This document shows, piece by piece, positions 36,594 through 44,476 of a stretch of 64,000 bases of DNA. Positions within the stretch are counted from its first letter, which is position 1; every line of letters starts with the position of its first letter. The translations under genes were made by a program, and so were the position numbers. The notes beneath the pieces are model-generated. The model was not told the origin of the DNA, made no database searches, and worked only from the letters and a program-made list of their open reading frames with translations. Source of the stretch: Ardenticatenaceae bacterium (lineage in GTDB: Bacteria > Chloroflexota > Anaerolineae > Promineifilales > Promineifilaceae); the NCBI GenBank assembly GCA_020634565.1, contig JACKBN010000004.1, positions 496,001 to 560,000 on the forward strand, given 5' to 3'.

Positions 36594-36701
36594 TATTGCT
36601 CTTAAGGTTGTTTTTATCTGATGGATTTGCTGTTTGGCTTGGGGAGAATTAGTCGTCTAAGCCAGACGCGTTTAGACCAGCCTGGGGGTATCGGGCAATG
36701 T

Positions 36702-37238
36702 CTAAACGCTGGGGGTTACTACTTTGTTGAGCTGCTCATGATTGGGCTGGGCCAACAAAATCAAGACGACAATTTGCCCAAACGGCACCAGCCAGAACAA
36801 CTGCCACCACGGGCTGTGGCCGGCATCGTTGAGCCGCCGGTTGCTGGCGGCAAGAAAGGGCAGCAGCAGGATGAGCGTAACAACTTGGTTGACCCGTTCG
36901 TGAAGGACGGCGCCAACGGCCATGACCAACACCACAAATGCCAGAAACCACCAATACTCAAAACGTGTTGCGGTGCCGGAAAAGTTAGCAAATTCCAGCA
37001 GCCCGGTTTTTACCGCGTCCAGCGGCGTTTGCGGCGACTCGGTTTCGCTAAGTGTCAGTTCGGCCGGGTCGATGCCAAAAGCCTCTGCTAGCGCCCGCAC
37101 GCTTTCGATAGAAGCGTTACCGCCGTTCTCCAGCCGCTGAATGGTGCGTAAACTCAACCCCGATTTTTCACTCAGTTGTTCTTGAGACCAGTTTTCGGCC
37201 GTCCGCAATTTTTTCACCAGGTTCGAATCAATTTTCAT
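36702..37238 (-). CDS. XRE-type HTH protein fused to a DUF805 membrane domain
   Basis: The 178-residue protein has a Cro/C1-type HTH at residues 8-60 (KKLRTAENWSQEQLSEKSGLSLRTIQRLENG...LAEAFGIDPAEL). A DUF805-like membrane domain follows (about 85-170: ATRFEYWWFLAFVVLVMAVG, VTLILLLPFLAASNRRLNDAGHSPWWQLFWLVPFGQIVVLILL). The RRLNDAGHSPWW loop is characteristic of DUF805. A DNA-binding domain tethered to the membrane suggests a one-component sensor, or a former regulator fused to its target. It stands alone, with 240 bp of unassigned DNA upstream. Confidence 0.85.
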   Translation of the reverse strand: MKIDSNLVKKLRTAENWSQEQLSEKSGLSLRTIQRLENGGNASIESVRALAEAFGIDPAELTLSETESPQTPLDAVKTGLLEFANFSGTATRFEYWWFLAFVVLVMAVGAVLHERVNQVVTLILLLPFLAASNRRLNDAGHSPWWQLFWLVPFGQIVVLILLAQPNHEQLNKVVTPSV

Positions 37239-37481
37239 AGGTTATTTCCTTCATATTTGGCTTTTCAGGAGTGGGTGAGGCGGGGAACATGAATTGCTGT
37301 TCCGCATATTTTCGCCGCATGGTTACCCATTCTAAAAGAAGCCGCTGTTTTGCAGTTGTTGAATCGGGCAAATTATAACGGGGAAAATACGGCCGTGTCT
37401 ACGACAGCCAGCCGTCAATTGGGCGTCAAAGGCGGGATTGGGGATGAAAATGGGGAAACTCAGGCGCTTAACAGTGAGAAG

Positions 37482-38648
37482 CTACAGCGATTGAACTGCT
37501 GACCGCAAGGCTTTTTCCGTGTCGAGATCTTCAAGCGTTTCGTAGACGCGTTTGATGGCAATTTCGCCCAGGTCTTCATCGCTCATTCCCCCAATGGCCA
37601 ACGTCATCCACACCGAGGTCCACGTATCCAACATCAACAAGCGATACAGATCAAAGGCTTGGGAGTAGGTGGGCACTTCCTTAACGCCATGAGCGGCCAG
37701 CTGTTCCAGATAACGCTTGATGAGATTGCTTTCGGCCGTGTGTCGTTGTTCGGTTGTTAGCGAATAGCCTAAGAAATAGGCCACATCGCGCAAGCCATTC
37801 ATCTTGTGCATATTCTGCCAATCCAGCAAACCTACCTGGCCATTGGTCAAGGTATAGGTGTTGGCCAGATGGGGATCACCGTGGCAAAGGGTGGGGGGCA
37901 GGGATTCCCACACACGATCTACTGCCCGACGATTTTCCAGAAAAAATCGCGTGAGCCGCAGCACCGTCTTTGGCGCATCGCCCCGTTCAATTAACCATTC
38001 TTCCGAACGGTTTTCAACCAGATGGGAAAGGGTATGGCCGGGCCTTTGGGCATAAGGTGTGACCCATGACAAATCACGCTTGAAGCGGGGCGACTGCCAA
38101 TATTTGGCATGTAATTTGGCCAGGGCACCGATCATGGCTTCTACGTAAGCCAGAGAAGGTTGGTCACCTGTCTGGTAAAACGAGGCTCTATTGCTTAAAT
38201 CTTCCAGGGCGATCACAAAACGGCCGCCAGCGCCAACACGCGCGACATACGGTTTTACGGTGATATCGGCCACATCTGGATAGATTTGATTGTAGAAGCG
38301 CACTTCGGTTTCACACAGGCCAAAAACGGAATTCAGGATGCGGCTGGACACTGTGGTTGGCGTCCCTTTTACAAAAGCGGTTGTTGGCAGATTTGCCTGA
38401 ACACCGCTTTCATTCCAGTGTAAATGGAGTCGGGCGCGGTCCGTTGTGCCTTTGGAGTCAAATTCAATTTCCAGGTGATTTAACCGGGCTTCCGGAACAT
38501 GGGGGCTTAAAGCGGCTTCCAGTTCTTTTGTGGTAATTGAGTTTGCGCCATAACGCCGCTCTGTGGGTATGAGAGGGAGCACGCCCAGTGCGAGGTTTTT
38601 AACGGCATTTAGTGTAGATGTTGTATCGGATAAGAAGCTGTTCGTCAT
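37482..38648 (-). CDS. Phosphotransferase, APH/ecdysteroid-kinase-like
   Basis: The 388-residue protein has a kinase-like fold. The catalytic loop is LCHGDPHLANTY and the metal site is GLLDWQNM, as in aminoglycoside phosphotransferase and EcKinase-like families. The N-lobe is recognised only by TTAFVKGTP, SRILNSVFGLCETEVRFYNQI and VALEDLSNR-like FVIALEDLSNR. It should phosphorylate a small-molecule hydroxyl; the substrate is unknown. The ribosome-binding site is weak. The gene is isolated, with no resistance context. Confidence 0.85.
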   Translation of the reverse strand: MTNSFLSDTTSTLNAVKNLALGVLPLIPTERRYGANSITTKELEAALSPHVPEARLNHLEIEFDSKGTTDRARLHLHWNESGVQANLPTTAFVKGTPTTVSSRILNSVFGLCETEVRFYNQIYPDVADITVKPYVARVGAGGRFVIALEDLSNRASFYQTGDQPSLAYVEAMIGALAKLHAKYWQSPRFKRDLSWVTPYAQRPGHTLSHLVENRSEEWLIERGDAPKTVLRLTRFFLENRRAVDRVWESLPPTLCHGDPHLANTYTLTNGQVGLLDWQNMHKMNGLRDVAYFLGYSLTTEQRHTAESNLIKRYLEQLAAHGVKEVPTYSQAFDLYRLLMLDTWTSVWMTLAIGGMSDEDLGEIAIKRVYETLEDLDTEKALRSAVQSL

Positions 38649-38915
38649 AGATGATCTTTATTTGCAGATGGAATAACTCCACCTAAAAATGCTAACCCAT
38701 TATGGTAACTTCTGCAATGCGGATATTGACGAAATTTATAAACAAGCTGTCGTTGAATTTGAGGTAAGGATGTGGTGGGGCAAGGAAAATAGTGGATATT
38801 AGCTGTAATCTGTGCGGCGTGGCTTCGAAAAGACAAGGCAGCAACGGCCGTTCCCACCTACAAACTCGCCATGATCGGGCAGCGGATACGGCCGTTCCCT
38901 TTCCTTCTCGCTGCT

Positions 38916-39428
38916 TTACAACAGACGATACATATACACGCTGGGGATTTGCGCGGAGAAGCCCGCTTTTTCGTAGGCGCGGCGGGCGGGCGCGTGGCTG
39001 GGATCGCCGCCCGTGCCCACGGTAGCCACCCGCATCCCTGCCGCCTGCATTCGGTCCAGGGCAAACTGGTACAGCGCTGTGCCAATACCTTGCCCTGCCG
39101 CTGCGGGATGCACAGCATTCAGGCCAATCTCGCCTACGGCCGTTTCTGTATTCAGCTGCACGGACACAAAGCCGACGATCTGGGTGTCGAGAACGGCCGT
39201 ATACAGCTCCCAACCCGCATCCGGTGCAAACAGCGACGCCAGATACGCCGCCTGATCCGCATCATCATTGGTTTGGGTAATGGCGGCAATCTCCGCTCCC
39301 AACAGTTCGCGAAACGAAGCAAACACCGGCGCAAAGGCGGCGGCCCGAATTGTTTGCCAGTGCGGCAAATCATCATCGGTGGCGGGGCGAATGTTTAGAT
39401 TTAAGTCAGACTGGTTTTGCTTGGTCAT
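38916..39428 (-). CDS. GNAT-family N-acetyltransferase
   Basis: The 170-residue protein has GNAT motifs: N-terminal LNIRPATDDDLPHW, the acetyl-CoA site AAAGQGIGTALYQFALDRMQAAGMRVATV (Q-G-x-G-x-G/A-like) and the closing ARRAYEKAGF. ATG 39428 has AAGGTG 8 bases upstream and is preferred to an in-frame start at 39470, which lies within a hairpin repeat. The acceptor substrate is unknown. A second GNAT gene lies directly upstream on the same strand. Confidence 0.88.
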   Translation of the reverse strand: MTKQNQSDLNLNIRPATDDDLPHWQTIRAAAFAPVFASFRELLGAEIAAITQTNDDADQAAYLASLFAPDAGWELYTAVLDTQIVGFVSVQLNTETAVGEIGLNAVHPAAAGQGIGTALYQFALDRMQAAGMRVATVGTGGDPSHAPARRAYEKAGFSAQIPSVYMYRLL

Positions 39429-39458
39429 GAGTATGCACCTTTTAGGGAAATTAAACAG

Positions 39459-39517
39459 AGACTGGACCATTTTTGCTCACGATCAGAGCGGGTTCAGTAA
39501 AGAAAATGGTCCAATCT
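39459..39517. repeat. Hairpin repeat, GGACCA family (R4-type)
   Basis: AGACTGGACCATTTT (39459-39473) pairs with AAAATGGTCCAATCT (39503-39517) with one mismatch around a 29-nt loop. It is the same style as the hairpins at 41022, 42595 and 44180. It separates the two GNAT genes. Confidence 0.65.
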
Positions 39518-39533
39518 TAAGTATACGGGAATC

Positions 39534-40046
39534 TCAGAAGATGATTTTACGCACCATTAAAAGGGAATCATCGGTAGCGGCATATTCTACAAACCTTTGC
39601 TGCGTATACAAATGGCGGGCGTGGTTATCTTTGGCCACCATAAGGCTGATTTGGGGAATTGCTTGCCTGGCAGCGGCCTCTACCAGCCAGGCGATGAGCT
39701 GGGTGGCGATGCCTTGCCGCCGGTAGCCATCCAGCACGCCAATGACCAGCACTGGCGTCTGTGCATCCAGGTAGCCCCGCATGGCATCATCCGCCTGCCA
39801 ATAGCGAAACCAGGCGGCCCCAACGGGTTGCCCCGCGATGTGGGCGACCACACAAGTGTCGCCTGTGCGTTCTCCCCAATGGGCCAACACCTTCTGCACT
39901 TCCGGGTAAGCCAGTCCTTCCGCCAAGGCTGGCTTGGTTGGACTTTCTCGCCAGAAGACGGCTTCATACAAGATTGTTTGCAAAAAAGGAAACTCTTCGG
40001 GCTGGGCGCGGCGCAGGTGCAGGGAAGGCTGTTGTGTCTGTTCCAT
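39534..40046 (-). CDS. GNAT-family N-acetyltransferase
   Basis: The 170-residue protein starts at ATG 40046 (MEQTQQPSLHLRRAQPEEF). The acetyl-CoA motif is LVIGVLDGYRRQGIATQLIAWLVEAA (R-R-x-G-I-A), with the family-typical DNHARHLYTQQRF at the end. A conserved VAHIAGQPVGAAWFRYW strand pair precedes it. The ribosome-binding site is poor, and longer in-frame starts run into repeat-like DNA. It is not closely similar to the neighbouring acetyltransferase, so it is not a recent duplicate. Confidence 0.85.
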   Translation of the reverse strand: MEQTQQPSLHLRRAQPEEFPFLQTILYEAVFWRESPTKPALAEGLAYPEVQKVLAHWGERTGDTCVVAHIAGQPVGAAWFRYWQADDAMRGYLDAQTPVLVIGVLDGYRRQGIATQLIAWLVEAAARQAIPQISLMVAKDNHARHLYTQQRFVEYAATDDSLLMVRKIIF

Positions 40047-40179
40047 TGAGCGATTGTAAGCTATTCGGGCACATTTGTAATGACATTCACCGGAATATAG
40101 CCGCCTTGTGCATAAGAACTGTCCAGGCGTGCCCATCCATGTTATCGGCGGGAGCGCCAAAAAGATATTTCGCAACCAA

Positions 40180-40250
40180 ACGCCAGTTAGGTGGCAAAAG
40201 GATGCTTTTGAGGACTAGAATGGCCCAAACAGCTGCTGCTGAGTCCTTCA
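40180..40250. repeat. Dispersed ACGCCAGTTAGG repeat, copy 1
   Basis: ACGCCAGTTAGGTGGCAAAA continues with GGATGCTTTTGAGG and GCCCAAACAGCTGCTGCTGA. The same order with substitutions is found at 45641-45710, and a partial copy at 42039-42060. Confidence 0.55.
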
Positions 40251-40862
40251 AAATCTGGAAAAGATAAGGGTTGTGGCTTTTGCCAATATACGATTTGAGA
40301 GGGTATCTAGTAGAACATAAGCGACATTCGCTATCATGGCAAACAGATAGAAAACCCCGAATATAATATAAACCACCATAGGGTTTGACCCCTCGCTCAG
40401 GCTGTTGAAGGGAAAGACAAAGAGCGAAATGAGATTAATACTTGTTATGATGAGGCCATTGATAAAAAATCGCCCCATGATTTGCGAATACGTATTGTTG
40501 GTGGTGGCGTTTTCAACGACTCTCTCGTTATCATAATTGGGGCGTAATGACTTTTTGGCTAACAGGATGATCAATTTTACTATCATTGACAACAGAAAGA
40601 ATATCGTTGTCAAAAAATTGTAAAGACGCATTAAATCCCTTTCATTCCAGCTACCTGAACTACGTTGATCTTTTGGCAGAAGAAAAGAAAAGTATTCAAG
40701 AAAGGGCATTTTGGGACCAAAAATATTTACATAGGCTGCAATAAGAATCGCACATGTGAGCAGCACCATGCCAAAGAGGAAGTAGTACGCAACATATTTT
40801 ACAAGGTAACCTAGCCCCAAAGTAAGCATGGTGTTGGAAGTAGGGCGATCTGATGTCAACAT
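40248..40862 (-). CDS. Integral membrane protein of unknown function
   Basis: The 204-residue protein has about four membrane segments (YLVKYVAYYFLFGMVLLTCAILIAAYVNIF, FLTTIFFLLSMIVKLIILLA, IMGRFFINGLIITSINLISLFVFPF, VVYIIFGVFYLFAMIANVAYVLL). AGGAG lies 9 bases before the ATG. The DNA is more AT-rich than the flanks and has no ACGGCCGT copy. No family is recognised. Confidence 0.72.
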   Translation of the reverse strand: MLTSDRPTSNTMLTLGLGYLVKYVAYYFLFGMVLLTCAILIAAYVNIFGPKMPFLEYFSFLLPKDQRSSGSWNERDLMRLYNFLTTIFFLLSMIVKLIILLAKKSLRPNYDNERVVENATTNNTYSQIMGRFFINGLIITSINLISLFVFPFNSLSEGSNPMVVYIIFGVFYLFAMIANVAYVLLDTLSNRILAKATTLIFSRF

Positions 40863-40987
40863 AAATCATTTCTCCTGAAGCTGTGAGTTGGCTAGCGCAT
40901 TAATATTCTAATACGTAAATCACCTGCATCAGTAGCGATTGACTTTTTCTTTTGGGTATCAAGGGTGGGTATTTTGTGGACATTTAT

Positions 40988-41317
40988 ACGGCCGTTCCCC
41001 ATCCCTCTTCTACCACCAAGCAGATTGGACCAATTTCCGTAGAACACCATTGGCACGCGCCATTATTAAATTGGTCCAATCTTGGGGGGAACTGCGACCG
41101 CGCTAAAATTTATACCTCTACCAGCACCGGTTCCTCTTCTCGCGTGCCGTTGCCATTGCTGACCCGCCCCGTTACCGAAAAGCCCCACAGTTGCAGCTCA
41201 CTTTTCAGCACGCCGCCAAAGGTCACGCCGACCCGCATCATCGCCGCCAGTTTGAGCCAGTGGAGCAGGTTGGCAACGGCCGTATCCCGCACCTCCACAT
41301 GCATTTCCCGCCGATCT
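40988..41317. repeat. Hairpin repeat copy A with duplicated gene 3' end
   Basis: This 330-bp block is nearly identical to 44146-44476. It holds ACGGCCGTTCCCCATCCCTC, a perfect hairpin (AGATTGGACCAATTT at 41022-41036 with AAATTGGTCCAATCT at 41068-41082, 31-nt loop), then the last roughly 70 codons of the gene that is intact at 44269-45012. A third, shorter copy is at 42561-42663. Confidence 0.9.
41110..41317 (-). pseudogene. 3' fragment duplicated from the 44269-45012 gene
   Basis: The frame encodes DRREMHVEVRDTAVANLLHW, then LKLAAMMRVGVTF, and ends VLVEV-stop, matching the last 69 residues of the 247-residue protein at 44269-45012. It has no start codon or promoter of its own. Homology ends abruptly at 41317 within the CGATCT sequence. 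Confidence 0.88.
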
Positions 41318-41353
41318 TGGTCAGATGCACCTGCATTACCCAACCGGCGAGGA

Positions 41354-41647
41354 TTATTGGGTTACAAAATCCAGCCGCTCAACCTCATCAAAAGAGCGAC
41401 GATTTTGCAACTGCCACAGATCGTAGTTATTTTGCATCGCCAGCCAGCTTTCTGGCGATCTGCCTAGCGTTTTGGAGAGGCGCATCGCCATTTCTGGCGT
41501 GACGCTGCTTTTGCCGTTGAGTAGGCGGGTAAACGTGGAGGGCGAAACTTTTAACTTGGCGGCAACGGTGCGCGAACTTACATTTAGCTCGTCTAAATAG
41601 ACTTCTCGAATAAATTCTCCAGGGTGAGGTGGGTTATGCATGCTCAT
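41354..41647 (-). CDS. higA: HigA-type antitoxin (XRE HTH)
   Basis: The 97-residue protein has the HigA/VapI signature HPGEFIREVYLDELNVSSRTVAAKLKVSPSTFTRLLNGKSSVTPEMAMRLSKTLGRSPESWLAMQ. In such pairs it binds and neutralises the HigB toxin and represses the operon. Its ATG (41647) overlaps the stop of the upstream higB reading frame by one base (TAATG). Because higB is frameshifted, the antitoxin appears to be orphaned. Confidence 0.92.
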   Translation of the reverse strand: MSMHNPPHPGEFIREVYLDELNVSSRTVAAKLKVSPSTFTRLLNGKSSVTPEMAMRLSKTLGRSPESWLAMQNNYDLWQLQNRRSFDEVERLDFVTQ

Positions 41648-41924
41648 TAGAGATAATCCTCGTAATTTACGATATACGCATTGCCATCAATAAATTCGAA
41701 TGTGATGCGCCAATTTTTACTTACGTCAATTGCCCAAATACCTTGCTTGTCTCCTTTAGTGGGTGGAGACGGAAACCGGGCAGATCCATGTCTTCAACCG
41801 TTTGGGCCGTGTCTAGTGTGGTTAGCCGCATTCTGAGCTTTTGGCGATGCGCGGGATTCACCCCAGCCACGCTACCGTTCTCGAAAAACCGCTGAAGCCC
41901 CTTGTGCTTGAAAGTTTTGATCAT
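41647..41924 (-). pseudogene. higB: HigB-type toxin gene with a 1-bp frameshift
   Basis: From ATG 41924 the frame reads MIKTFKHKGLQRFFENGSVA, then GVNPAHRQKLRMRLTTLDTA and MDLPGFRLHPLK, the RelE/HigB pattern. After about codon 57 it drifts to an early stop at 41721. Adding one base near 41751-41760 restores GDKQGIWAIDVSKNWRITFE and AYIVNYEDYL, ending exactly at the TAATG junction with higA. The toxin (a ribosome-dependent mRNA endonuclease in this family) is therefore inactive, unless this is a sequencing error. Confidence 0.85.
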
Positions 41925-41960
41925 ATTTGGGTTTATACACAATGTGTTGCGTGTTGCGCA

Positions 41961-42096
41961 ACGGCCGTTTCCCACCAACAACTCTTTCTTGCACAGGATA
42001 ACACGGGGGAGAGATACGGCCGTGTTGGTAACGGCCGTACGCCAGTTAGATGACAGGGCGTGATTTTATGGGGTTTTTGGGGGGCGATACGGCCGT
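41961..42096. repeat. Cluster of four ACGGCCGT copies
   Basis: Four copies of the palindrome lie within 136 non-coding bases (from 41961, about 42015, about 42030 and 42089), the densest group in the window. The cluster is upstream of the frameshifted higB. It contains a partial ACGCCAGTTAG repeat. Confidence 0.85.
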
Positions 42097-42120
42097 TTAC
42101 CCACCATAGATAGTTACAAG

Positions 42121-42423
42121 CTATAAGCCAATGGCAATTTGCAGGAGTGTCACAATGTCATCGAGCTGATCCTCATGCGCAAAAGATTGCACAATCCATC
42201 TCGAATTTTTTGATCTATTCAGGTGGCTGGTTGTATGCTTGGGAGGGGTCAAGCCGCGCTGCTTAATAATGCCAGGTGTAAGCCGAATATCAATCTCGCG
42301 CTCATTTTGGAAATGAGCAATTTCCTTCTCTTTATAAAATACGCAAAGCAAATCTGTATCTTTCCACAGAGCGACTTTGACATCGGGTAGTTTTTCTAAT
42401 CGTTTTACGAGTTCATCTTGCAT
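42121..42423 (-). CDS. Small protein resembling the DUF5519/luciferase-domain family
   Basis: The 100-residue protein contains LLCVFYKEKEIAHFQNEREIDIRLTPGIIKQRGL, a histidine pair (PPKHTTSHLNRSKNSRWI) and VQSFAHEDQLDDIVTLLQIA. The order of acidic strand, HxxxSH and SxW resembles the short luciferase-domain (DUF5519) proteins, which have no defined activity. A modest AAGGAA site lies before the ATG. The assignment is by memory of the pattern only. Confidence 0.6.
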   Translation of the reverse strand: MQDELVKRLEKLPDVKVALWKDTDLLCVFYKEKEIAHFQNEREIDIRLTPGIIKQRGLTPPKHTTSHLNRSKNSRWIVQSFAHEDQLDDIVTLLQIAIGL

Positions 42424-42560
42424 ATTACAATTCCTTAGCGATTGTTTATGTTCCCGCGTGCAAGGCTTTGGCCGACGACTTACTTGGCTGCTTACTTTGC
42501 TCGTTTTTTGGGGGAACTCGTTCCTGAGTGTAGCATAGCCTTAAGCCACAGCAAGGAGAA

Positions 42561-42663
42561 ACGGCCGTTCCCCATCCCTCTTCTACCACCAAGCAGATTG
42601 GACCAATTTCCGTAGAACACAATTGGCACGCGCCATTATTAAATTGGTCCAATCTTGAGGGGA
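42561..42663. repeat. Hairpin repeat copy C
   Basis: This block carries the ACGGCCGTTCCCCATCCCTC stretch and the complete 15-bp-stem hairpin of copies A and B, but none of the gene 3' end. It shows that the hairpin part (about 100 bp) is the repeating unit. Confidence 0.88.
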
Positions 42664-42717
42664 TGCTGTCGTGGTGGTTCGCCGCTGCCTTTTTGGTTGC
42701 CCGCACGGCGCGGTTAG

Positions 42718-43905
42718 TTAGTAGAAATGATTCTGCAAATAATTTTGAAGATTACCCAATTTTGGGAGTAGAACGAATTCTTTCACCCAATCTACCAGAT
42801 AAACCTTCCCTGAATTCATTACCTCATTTAAGAAAGATGCGACCGTTTCGCTTGGAATAGTTGGCTCACCAAAGTCATAAAGGCACATAACCTTGACGGT
42901 TGTACCGTCGTGCTGCCCAAAGATAACGACAGGCCCGACCTGAATAGCAAATCCATTTTCAATCAAGCCATCTGCTTCTTGGGAGCCAGGACCACCAAAG
43001 CCAATACCTCTATATAGATGTGACCCTTTTGGTAACAGTGACAATAGCGTTTCATAGGCAAACATATGGCGAACCGGATTGTCTATTCGGCTCCGTATAT
43101 GAATCTTTTTAAAACCCCACACGCCGTTATTTTGAACACTGTGATTCTGGAATATTGCCCTGACATCAGCACGCTCTGCCTTTATCGCTTCCTCATGGCC
43201 AATTCCTATAAACTCGATTTGTCTCCAATAATCTTCGTGGATGCGGAAGATATTTCCCATTGGTTCTTGAGTGACTGGTCTGATAAAAGCATGCTCCCCA
43301 GCCGCTCTCTCCTCCTTAGACAAAATGGATTGATCCACGGCTGGCATATAAGAAGTATCTTTCTCTATATTGATTGGTTGCACACTAGGGATGGTCTCAC
43401 AAATTGTTGGTAAAGATGCTAACATCTGATCTAGAGGCATGTGCGTTATTTTTTTCAATACAAGTGTGATCGTGCCACTCTTTGTATATTCAGCAGCAGT
43501 TGGTGGTATGGCTTTAATGACTTCCCACGGCGCACCTCCCAGATTCAGCGAGGTTTGATTTGGTTCAAATACGGGAGGCATTTCATCTGCAAAAGACAGC
43601 ATTTGGCCAAAGATCTCGTTGGTATTTGCATCAGCCAAATAAACTTGGATTTGTTGTCTTCCCATTTGGCTTTTTTCAATTTGTGGTTTTTCTACTTTTT
43701 GCAGGAGTAAGTTAAGGCTGCCCATCTTAATAAACTGCTCTGCTGTGCTTGGATTAGCTTGAACCACTCGCCAATCATTATTTTCAATAACCAGTTCCAT
43801 ACCTGGTTCAATTAGGTCGGGCAACCTGTTTGCTGGACTCGTAAATCTGGCGAACATGTTGCCTGTTTCGGCGTCTGTGATTGTAACGTTGATTGCTTTA
43901 CTATT
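42718..43905 (-). CDS. Uncharacterised protein with two N-terminal repeated domains
   Basis: The 395-residue protein starts at ATG 43905, with GGAG about 10 bases upstream. Residues about 5-72 (VTITDAETGNMFARF, LPDLIEPGMELVIENNDWRV) and about 85-155 (VYLADANTNEIFGQM, MPPVFEPNQTSLNLGGAPWE) are diverged copies of one domain. Both end LNLLLQKVEK-like or ITLVLKKI. The C-terminal half (VWGFKKIHIRSRIDNPVRHM, LYRGIGFGGPGSQEADGLIE) is of no known family. The gene is AT-rich with no ACGGCCGT copy, and lies between copies B and C of a hairpin repeat. Confidence 0.75.
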   Translation of the reverse strand, partial: NSKAINVTITDAETGNMFARFTSPANRLPDLIEPGMELVIENNDWRVVQANPSTAEQFIKMGSLNLLLQKVEKPQIEKSQMGRQQIQVYLADANTNEIFGQMLSFADEMPPVFEPNQTSLNLGGAPWEVIKAIPPTAAEYTKSGTITLVLKKITHMPLDQMLASLPTICETIPSVQPINIEKDTSYMPAVDQSILSKEERAAGEHAFIRPVTQEPMGNIFRIHEDYWRQIEFIGIGHEEAIKAERADVRAIFQNHSVQNNGVWGFKKIHIRSRIDNPVRHMFAYETLLSLLPKGSHLYRGIGFGGPGSQEADGLIENGFAIQVGPVVIFGQHDGTTVKVMCLYDFGEPTIPSETVASFLNEVMNSGKVYLVDWVKEFVLLPKLGNLQNYLQNHFY

Positions 43906-44145
43906 CATGAGGGTTTGGCTCCTGATTTTGCCCTTCAAAATTTGACTTGAATGGGAGAAATATGCGCATGATTAACAATTGGTTTGTTATTTTGTTATCC
44001 TGAAGAACGGTTGGCATAAATTCCCAATAATCTGACAGAGTTCAACTATGGCTCAGTATAAAAGTTTTCTGGAAGTTTTTCAATTTGGAAAAAGAAGATG
44101 TTCCCCGTTGCCTGCTTTGTTATGCTGAATTATGGATTAAGCAAT

Positions 44146-44476
44146 ACGGCCGTTCCCCATCTCTCTTCTACCACCAAGCAGATTGGACCAATTTCTGTAG
44201 CAAACAATCGGCACGTGCCATTATTAAATTGGTCCAATCTTGGGGGGGAGCTGCGAACGCGCTAAAATTTACACTTCTACCAGCACCGGTTCCTCTTCCC
44301 GTGTGCCGTTGCCATTGCTAACCCGCCCCGTTACCGAAAAGCCCCACAGTTGCAGCTCACTTTTCAGCACGCCGCCAAAGGTCACGCCGACCCGCATCAT
44401 CGCCGCCAGTTTGAGCCAGTGGAGCAGGTTAGCAACGGCCGTATCCCGCACCTCCACATGCATTTCCCGCCGATCT
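44146..44476. repeat. Hairpin repeat copy B (with intact source gene end)
   Basis: This is the counterpart of copy A (40988-41317). Here the block is continuous with the intact 247-residue gene at 44269-45012, so this copy is probably the origin of the duplicated gene end. The hairpin lies just downstream of that gene and could act as its 3' processing or termination structure. Confidence 0.9.

Noticed and set aside
41110..41343. Independent 77-residue gene
   Set aside because: All but the first few codons are a copy of the end of the 44269-45012 gene; it has no start signals.
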